Shown piece after piece: positions 58,817-64,000 of a stretch of 64,000 bases of DNA (the stretch's first letter is position 1; every line of letters starts with the position of its first letter). The notes beneath the pieces were generated by a model that was not told where the DNA came from, made no database searches, and was given only the letters and a program-made list of their open reading frames with translations. The translations under genes were made by a program, and so were the position numbers. The stretch is from contig CAVPKH010000004.1 in assembly GCA_963705635.1 (NCBI GenBank), positions 434,001 through 498,000 of the forward strand. The letters run 5' to 3'. The stretch is from VRUE01 sp963705635. GTDB taxonomy: Bacteria > Actinomycetota > Thermoleophilia > Solirubrobacterales > 70-9.

Positions 58817-59787
58817 GAAGGCTGGCGAACGGCGCCGGCGCGGTCGCCGGACCGAGCTGCTCGACGCCGCTCCCACCAGCTCCAGGCCACCATCACCGCG
58901 GCGGCGTAGAGCCAGCCGAGCAGCACGTCGAAGAAGTAGTGCTCGCCGGTCGCGATCAGCGTCAGCCCCATCGCCAGCGGATAGAGCGCCAGCAACGGTC
59001 GCAGGCGCGGCCTGACGCGAGCCCAGAGGAACATCACCACCAGCGCGGTCATCGCGGCGTGGAGGGAGGGAACGGCGGCGACCATGTTGGCGCTCGCCTG
59101 GCCCTCGGAGAAGAGGCCGGCGGTGCCCACCCCGAGCACTTCCCAGCCTTCCGAGGTGGTGCGTTGGACTCCGTCCAGCAGGCCCGTTTCCCCGGCCAGC
59201 CAGGGCGGCGCCGCCGGGAAGGCGATGTAGGTGGCGAGGCCGGCGAGGGCGAGCGACACCAGGCGCTTGGTGAAGCGCAGGAAGGCGAGCCTGTCGCGGA
59301 GCCAGAGAACGCCGGCGAGGGCGAAGGGGACGATGAAGTAGGAGGTGTAGACGAGGGTGAAGGCGATGTCCCACCAGTCGACGACGCCGGGGTCGTACAG
59401 ACGGGCCTGCAGCCATTCGGTGGGGGCCTCGCCGAAGAAGACGAAGCGATCGAAATCGATCATCGGGTGCGCGTGGACGCCGATCCCAAGCGAGTCCGCC
59501 GCGCCGCGGGTGAAATCGTAGGCGGCGAGCACGGCCACGATCGGCAGCCAGTCGAGGGCGAGCTGGAGCAGCTGACGCGGGGGTCGCCCCAGCGAGGCGC
59601 AGACGATGGCGCCACAGGTCCAGGCGATGACCAGCTCGCGCTGAACGGGAACCCCGTAGCGCGCACTCCAGGCGACCAGCGCCAGGGCATAGAGGCCGAG
59701 CGCGCAGCGGCGCACCAGCGTCCAGCTGCCAAAGCGAAAATCGGTGGCCTGCTCGGCGCCAACCTGAGCGAAATCGGTCGTGCTCAC
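58813..59787 (-). CDS. PAP2-superfamily membrane protein, Aur1-like (324 aa)
   Basis: A polytopic membrane phosphatase or phosphotransferase. PSLHAAMTALVVMFLWARVR carries the second PAP2 motif and GEHYFFDVLLGWLYAAAVMV the third, each with its catalytic His; about six TM helices. The extra 150 residues before the catalytic core, with DFDRFVFFGEAPTEWLQARL, resemble the Aur1/inositol phosphotransferase branch more than simple phosphatases. Lipid substrate unknown. Confidence 0.78.
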   Translation of the reverse strand: MSTTDFAQVGAEQATDFRFGSWTLVRRCALGLYALALVAWSARYGVPVQRELVIAWTCGAIVCASLGRPPRQLLQLALDWLPIVAVLAAYDFTRGAADSLGIGVHAHPMIDFDRFVFFGEAPTEWLQARLYDPGVVDWWDIAFTLVYTSYFIVPFALAGVLWLRDRLAFLRFTKRLVSLALAGLATYIAFPAAPPWLAGETGLLDGVQRTTSEGWEVLGVGTAGLFSEGQASANMVAAVPSLHAAMTALVVMFLWARVRPRLRPLLALYPLAMGLTLIATGEHYFFDVLLGWLYAAAVMVAWSWWERRRAARSGDRAGAVRQPS

Positions 59788-59837
59788 TGCGTCAACCTAT
59801 GCGCCCAGCGGACATCGGTGAGGAGCGCTCTCTCCGC

Positions 59838-60479
59838 TCAGGCCCTAGATGGGACCGGAGTGATCAGCGCGACCGGCGCCGCCAGGCCCGCGGAGCGACG
59901 CAGGGTGGCGATGCGGCGACCGGGCTGGACGGCCGCACGGATCTCGCTGACGCGATCCCCGAGCCCGGCCACGGTCGCGTCCAGATCGGGGGCGACGAAG
60001 GCAAGGCCCCAGAAGAAGGCGGGCCGATCGCCGCCGGCCCGCTCGCTCGCCTCGGGCGGCTCCTGCACGACCTCGAGGATGGTTGCGCCGAGGCGGAAGA
60101 ACGCCTGTCGCGGAGCGCCGGCGGGCGTCGGCTCCTCGCGGATGCGACGCAGGTCGAGACCGGCCTCGCGCAGCGCCCGGACGGTGCGCTCGAGCGCGGG
60201 CGAGATCGCGACGACGTGGTCGAGCGCGGTGATGCCGTTGGCGTGGGCGGGGCACTCGCTCGGCGGCGGGCGATCCGACCGCGCCGTCGCCAGCCCGTCC
60301 AGCTCACCCGCCTCGATCTCGCGCAGCGACCAGCCGCTCAACCCCCTCCCCGCGTCCGCGCCGGCCAGGCGAATCCGCACGTCGCCGCAGACGCAGACGT
60401 CACCGTTGACCTCGAACCCAAGCGCCGACCAGGTAGCCGGCGCGTCGGCAACCGTCAGCTCGTCGATCGTTGGCGCCAC
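59838..60479 (-). CDS. VOC/glyoxalase-like protein (213 aa)
   Basis: ALDHVVAISPALERTVRALR and RQAFFRLGATILEVVQEP are the strands of one VOC module, with His and Glu as metal ligands; a further half (FFWGLAFVAPDLDATVAGLG) follows. The N-terminal 60 residues form a degenerate half-module with two Cys (VCVCGDVRI). Enzymatic activity is not clear. It is 16 bases downstream of the acylphosphatase fusion. Confidence 0.72.
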   Translation of the reverse strand: MAPTIDELTVADAPATWSALGFEVNGDVCVCGDVRIRLAGADAGRGLSGWSLREIEAGELDGLATARSDRPPPSECPAHANGITALDHVVAISPALERTVRALREAGLDLRRIREEPTPAGAPRQAFFRLGATILEVVQEPPEASERAGGDRPAFFWGLAFVAPDLDATVAGLGDRVSEIRAAVQPGRRIATLRRSAGLAAPVALITPVPSRA

Positions 60480-60495
60480 ACCCGAACGGTAACCG

Positions 60496-61263
60496 TCATC
60501 GATCGTCTCGGGAGAGCTCGGCGAGCGTGCGGCCGCTGATCACCGACTGCGGTCGTTCGGCGACCACGTCGGACCCGGGGCGGGCGTCCTCGTCGCGGCG
60601 CTTGATCAGCAGCCACTGGGCCTTCTCGCCGGGACGGGTGCGCTGCAGGGCGAAGCCGCCGCCCAGCTTCTCGCCGTGGAGGACGAAGACGGCGTGGCCG
60701 CGCTCCAGCGCCTGCGGCCAGGCCACCCGGCCGCCCTGCTCATAGCTGCCGCGATCCCAGACGATCACGCCGCCGTCGCCAACGGCGCCCTCGAAGGCGT
60801 TGTGGGCGATCTCGTGGTCGGCGACCTCGACCGCAAGGCGCTTGACGGCGGGGTCCAGCGAGGGGCCCTTCGGCACCGCCCACGAACGCATCACCCCGTC
60901 GACCTCGAGGCGCAGGTCGAAGTGGTGGGCGGTGGCCGCGTGCTCCTGGACGACGAAGGCGCCGGCGCTGACGCCGCGGATCGCGAACTGCTCGTGCCCT
61001 TCGACCTTGAGCCGTTCGACCTCCACCTCGGTGACGCGCGCGCCCGGTGGCCCCTCGCGCAGGAACGACAGCAGCTGCTCGACCGCCGGCTCGGGCCCCT
61101 CGGCGTGGACGTGGACGCTGCCGTCCTCGGCGTTGCGCACCCAGCCCATGACGCCGAGCCCGCCGGCCCGCCGCAGCGTTACGTCGCGATATCCGACCCC
61201 CTGGACCGCGCCGCGCACGACCGCCCGCACCGCCATCGCATCGGCATCGCCCGGCGCGCTCAT
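60496..61263 (-). CDS. Acylphosphatase fused to LigD-type 3'-phosphoesterase (255 aa)
   Basis: Residues about 11-97 are an acylphosphatase: VVRGAVQGVGYRDVTLRRAG with the phosphate-binding Arg loop and GWVRNAEDGSVHVHAEG with the catalytic Asn. From about 103 the chain is a DNA ligase D 3'-phosphoesterase domain: FVVQEHAATAHHFDLRLEV, DGVMRSWAVPKGPSLDPAVK, EVADHEIAHNAFEG and VIVWDRGSYE. The metal-binding His, Asp and His are present. Ligase and polymerase domains are absent. The start at 61263 overlaps the upstream stop. The joint function is not known. Confidence 0.85.
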   Translation of the reverse strand: MSAPGDADAMAVRAVVRGAVQGVGYRDVTLRRAGGLGVMGWVRNAEDGSVHVHAEGPEPAVEQLLSFLREGPPGARVTEVEVERLKVEGHEQFAIRGVSAGAFVVQEHAATAHHFDLRLEVDGVMRSWAVPKGPSLDPAVKRLAVEVADHEIAHNAFEGAVGDGGVIVWDRGSYEQGGRVAWPQALERGHAVFVLHGEKLGGGFALQRTRPGEKAQWLLIKRRDEDARPGSDVVAERPQSVISGRTLAELSRDDR

Positions 61264-61682
61264 GCGGTGCCGGCGCGGGCCAGGTATTCGTCGAGCTTCC
61301 TGCTCTTTTCAGTGTCCTCGTAGACCTCGTACTCGCGCAACTTCCCCCAGGCGATCCGGCCCCAGATCACATAGCGGTTGTCGTAGACGCGCCCGTCCTC
61401 GGGGTCGTCGAGGTGGATCTGGCCGCGGACGCAAATCGTCTGGCGCCAGGGGAATCCCTTGAGCACGACCTCCTCCGGGTAGATCTGCAGCCCGATGCTG
61501 ACGAAACGGTCGAGCCACTGCTCGAGCTCGCGCTTGTCGCTCGCCCCGGGGGCGAAGGAGCTCTGGCCGGGGAAGGTGAACTTGATCTCGTCAGCGTCCA
61601 TCGCCAGGGTCGGCCCGGGGTCCCCGGCCCGGATCGACTTCATGTTGCGGGCGATCATCTTGCCGGCCAGCCACGAAAGCAT
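61260..61682 (-). CDS. NTF2/SnoaL-like protein (140 aa)
   Basis: A small cone-shaped alpha+beta fold: AMDADEIKFTFPGQSSFAPG, then DRFVSIGLQIYPEEVVLKGF, TICVRGQIHLDDPEDGRVYD and IWGRIAWGKLREYEVYEDTE. This is the nuclear-transport-factor-2-like pattern. Substrate or ligand unknown. The stop overlaps the start of the acylphosphatase fusion. Confidence 0.7.
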   Translation of the reverse strand: MLSWLAGKMIARNMKSIRAGDPGPTLAMDADEIKFTFPGQSSFAPGASDKRELEQWLDRFVSIGLQIYPEEVVLKGFPWRQTICVRGQIHLDDPEDGRVYDNRYVIWGRIAWGKLREYEVYEDTEKSRKLDEYLARAGTA

Positions 61683-61834
61683 CGACGCCTCCCTCCGTTG
61701 GTTATGCCAGGAGGCTAGCTCGGGAGGGCCGGCAGCCGAGCTCGGCTACTTCTCCTTCGCCCCCGAACCGGTGGCGGTCCCATAGGCGAGCCACGAGACG
61801 GCAGCCGGCCTGCCGCAGCGCCGGGACCAGCCCA

Positions 61835-62644
61835 ATGAGACACTCGCAAGACGTGAGACGGGTAGCGCTGGTCACCGGAGTCAGCCGGGCGGCGGGGATC
61901 GCAGCCGCGATCGCGCGCCGAAGCGCGCCCTCGCACGACCTGATGCTCAGCGGCCTGCCGGCCTATGACACGGGGAGGGAGGCGAATGGGGACGCAGGCG
62001 ATGCGCCGGAGCTAACCGCAGAGCTGCGCGGGCTCGGCGCCCAGGTCGCCTACCTCGCGTCCGACCTGGCGCAGCCGTCGGCGCCGGAGCGGGTGATCGC
62101 GGCGGCGGTGGAGGAGCTCGGTGGCGTCGATACGCCCGTCGCCGCCCACGCCCACTCCAAGCACCTCCCGCTGGGCTCGCTGAGCGCGGAGGAGATCGAC
62201 AGGCACCTGATCGTCAACGTCAGGGCGACGCTGCTGCTGGTCAAAGCCTTCGCCGGCGCCCACGACCCCGACCGCGGCCAGGGCCGCATCGTCCTCTTCA
62301 GCAGCGGCCAGCGGCTCGGGCCGATGCCAGCGGAGCTCCCCTACGTGGCGAGCAAGGGCGCCCTGGAGGCGCTCGTCCTCTCGCTTGCCGATTCGCTCGC
62401 CCCGCGCGGCATCAGCGTCAACGCCGTCAACCCCGGCCCGACCGACACCGGCCTGCTGCGCGGCGAGGAGCACGACGCGATTCGCTCGCGCTTTCCGGGC
62501 GGGCGATGGGGCGCGCCAGAGGACGCCGCTCGCGCGGTCGAGTGGCTGACGAGCGACGACGGCGCTTGGATCACCGGGCAGGTGCTCGACTCCGAGGGCG
62601 GGTTCCGGCGCTGGGGTGGCGCCTCGCCGGCGGCAGACGCCTAG
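61835..62644 (+). CDS. SDR-family oxidoreductase (269 aa)
   Basis: ALVTGVSRAAGIAAAIARR is the nucleotide motif, IVLFSSGQRLGPMPAELPYV with ASKGALEALV has the catalytic Ser, Tyr and Lys, and NPGPTDTGLL follows. The usual NNAG is replaced by VAAHAHSKHLP. It resembles the 3-ketoacyl-ACP reductase-like group. Start at 61835 has a poor ribosome site; a later start would lose the Rossmann strand. Confidence 0.75.
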   Translation: MRHSQDVRRVALVTGVSRAAGIAAAIARRSAPSHDLMLSGLPAYDTGREANGDAGDAPELTAELRGLGAQVAYLASDLAQPSAPERVIAAAVEELGGVDTPVAAHAHSKHLPLGSLSAEEIDRHLIVNVRATLLLVKAFAGAHDPDRGQGRIVLFSSGQRLGPMPAELPYVASKGALEALVLSLADSLAPRGISVNAVNPGPTDTGLLRGEEHDAIRSRFPGGRWGAPEDAARAVEWLTSDDGAWITGQVLDSEGGFRRWGGASPAADA

Positions 62645-62675
62645 CCAGGCGCACCGGCACCGCCGGCTGAGGCGC

Positions 62676-63329
62676 TCAGGGCTGCGGCACGATGCGGATG
62701 TAGGGGCGCGGGGACTCCCACCCGTCCGGGTAGATCGTCGCGGCTTCGTCGTTGGAGACCGAGCCGGCGATGATCACGTCATCGCCCTGGTTCCAGTTGA
62801 CCGGCGTGGCGACTTTGTGCTTCGCGGTCAACTGCAGCGAGTCGATCACGCGCAGGACCTCGTCGAAGTTGCGGCCCGTCGTCATCGGGTAGACGAGGAT
62901 CAGCTTGAGCTTCTTGTCGGGGCCGATGACGAAGACGTTGCGGACGGTCTGGTTGTCGGCGGGGGTCCGCTCCGCCGGGTCGCCGGAGACGTCCGCCGGC
63001 AGCATCTCGTAGAGCTTCGAGACGGCGAAGTCGGAGTCGCCGATCAGCGGGTAGTTGGGCGCCGAGCCCTGCGTCTCCTCGATGTCGGCGGCCCAGGCCG
63101 GGTGCTGGTCGATCGGGTCAACCGAGAGGCCGATGATCTTGACGTTGCGGCGGTCGAACTCGGGCTTGATCCGGGCCATGTAGCCGAGCTCGGTGGTGCA
63201 GACCGGCGTGAAGTTCTTCGGGTGGGAGAACAGCACCGCCCACGAGTCGCCGATCCAGTCGTGAAAGCTGATCGTCCCCTCGGTCGTCTCCGCCTCGAAG
63301 TCCGGCGCAACGTCTCCCAGCTTGAGCAT
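62676..63329 (-). CDS. 1-Cys peroxiredoxin, Prx6 type (217 aa)
   Basis: Reduces hydrogen peroxide and alkyl hydroperoxides. MLKLGDVAPDFEAETTEGTI, then HPKNFTPVCTTELGYMARIK with the peroxidatic Cys, and the long Prx6-type C-terminus (YPMTTGRNFDEVLRVIDSLQ, KVATPVNWNQGDDVII). GAGGAG precedes the ATG at 63329; a longer upstream frame belongs to nothing recognisable. No resolving Cys is visible. Confidence 0.9.
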   Translation of the reverse strand: MLKLGDVAPDFEAETTEGTISFHDWIGDSWAVLFSHPKNFTPVCTTELGYMARIKPEFDRRNVKIIGLSVDPIDQHPAWAADIEETQGSAPNYPLIGDSDFAVSKLYEMLPADVSGDPAERTPADNQTVRNVFVIGPDKKLKLILVYPMTTGRNFDEVLRVIDSLQLTAKHKVATPVNWNQGDDVIIAGSVSNDEAATIYPDGWESPRPYIRIVPQP

Positions 63330-63400
63330 CCTTGGCTCCTCCTCGTGGTCGTCCTCTTCCCTTGCGCGCTCATCGTAGATGGCCGCCGCGCGCAGGGGCG

Positions 63401-64000
63401 TCAGATGCCGGCGAAGCAAGTGAGGGCGGCCAGCCCCACCGTCACCAGCGCGCACCAGCGCAGCCGGGGCCGGCGCGCCAGCCGCTGCCAGGATGAGATC
63501 GCGGTGGCGCCGAGCATCAGCCCCCAGCCGTGGCCGGGCACCATCGCCAGCATCAGCGGCCAGCAACCGCCCACGCACTGGCCCGCGTGGTAGGCGCCGT
63601 AGCGCGCGCAGGAGAGGTCGGCCAGCCGGCCGCGGGCCGCGAGCGAGAGCTCGCGGTGCGTGCCCTTGACGAAGCGGGCGTCCCACCTGGTCAGCTGCCA
63701 GGCCGCGCCGCAGAGGAGGACGATCGCGCTGACCGTCGGCGGCGCGGCGGACAGCTGCGGCCGCAGCAGCGACCAGGCCGCGATCGCGATCGCGCCGAGC
63801 CCCACCCAGATCAGCAGGTAGCTGATCAGGAAGACCGCGGGAGAGCGGTAGCGGCGCTGCCAGAGGCTGACCCGGGCGATCCCGCGCAGCATCGGCAAGG
63901 TCGCGGGCAGCATCATCGCCATCACCATCGCGGCCCAGTGGGCAATCGAGGTCGAATCGTGGTCGGGCCCCCTCGCCAGCAGGGATAAGTCGTGGGTGAG
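63401..64000 (-). CDS. DUF2182 membrane protein, 5' end beyond window
   Basis: A polytopic membrane protein running off the right edge. The visible part starts near SIAHWAAMVMAMMLPATLPM, a DUF2182 hallmark, and continues through about five TM helices with CARYGAYHAGQCVGGCWPLM, a Cys/His cluster. It ends at 63401. This domain is often described as a predicted metal-binding integral membrane protein; its role is unknown. About 200 of an expected 250 residues are seen. Confidence 0.72.
   Translation of the reverse strand, partial: LTHDLSLLARGPDHDSTSIAHWAAMVMAMMLPATLPMLRGIARVSLWQRRYRSPAVFLISYLLIWVGLGAIAIAAWSLLRPQLSAAPPTVSAIVLLCGAAWQLTRWDARFVKGTHRELSLAARGRLADLSCARYGAYHAGQCVGGCWPLMLAMVPGHGWGLMLGATAISSWQRLARRPRLRWCALVTVGLAALTCFAGI

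Overview
This window looks like a chromosomal segment of a high-GC actinomycete, most probably of the Thermoleophilia/Solirubrobacterales lineage. That placement is an inference. It rests on the strong GC bias, GTG/TTG starts with GGAGG-type ribosome sites, a tandem-domain TetR regulator, many small secreted proteins with Ala-rich signal peptides, and proteins with Ser/Ala/Gly-rich signal and repeat regions. No rRNA, tRNA, CRISPR array or prophage was seen.

Layout. 0-10 kb (minus strand): secreted proteins, including a 2219-residue multidomain protein, a collagen-like protein and paralogous small exported proteins. 10-20 kb (minus strand): a two-domain TetR regulator with a perfect operator-like inverted repeat, then a housekeeping run: fmdB-like zinc ribbon, family-4 uracil-DNA glycosylase, tsaE, a small secreted gene, tsaB, rimI, tsaD, a glutaredoxin-like gene, rex, a GCS2-type ligase and a membrane H+-pyrophosphatase. 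20-23 kb: a small membrane protein, a truncated paralogue of the gene at 230-1117, and two more secreted proteins. 23-26 kb: panC-panD-panB. 26-30.6 kb: a hexapeptide acyltransferase, a ROK sugar kinase and a xylose-type ABC transporter (binding protein, ATPase, permease). 30.6-36.6 kb: uvrA, a 7Fe-type ferredoxin divergent from a SufR-like regulator, a ferritin-like protein, tatA and tatC. 36.7-39 kb: a class III (formaldehyde) alcohol dehydrogenase and an NAD formate dehydrogenase, which together would oxidise formaldehyde to CO2. 39-43 kb: a secreted protein of ten-residue repeats and a three-gene SipW-type operon of surface proteins. 43-48.3 kb: an RsbW-like kinase, a YegP-like protein, an MFS exporter, a cyclic-nucleotide-domain/thioredoxin-reductase-like fusion and a quinone-reductase-like enzyme. 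48.3-55.5 kb: a probable accessory segment with a truncated serine recombinase, a broken vapC, a beta-helix protein carrying an exact 681-bp internal repeat, and a lower-GC secreted zincin with a C-terminal propeller. 55.5-64 kb: mixed metabolic and repair genes, including an acylphosphatase fused to a LigD-type 3'-phosphoesterase, Ogt, PAP2, a 1-Cys peroxiredoxin and the start-truncated end of a DUF2182 membrane protein.

Quality caveat. About seventeen otherwise well-conserved genes (hppA, GCS2, tsaB, tsaD, tsaE, rimI, UDG, panB, panC, tatC, frmA-like, fdh and others) are broken by one-base frame changes, often in GC runs, although the protein continues perfectly in the next frame. Essential genes are hit, so most are probably sequencing or assembly errors rather than pseudogenes. 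I give full spans for these genes and name the approximate break points.
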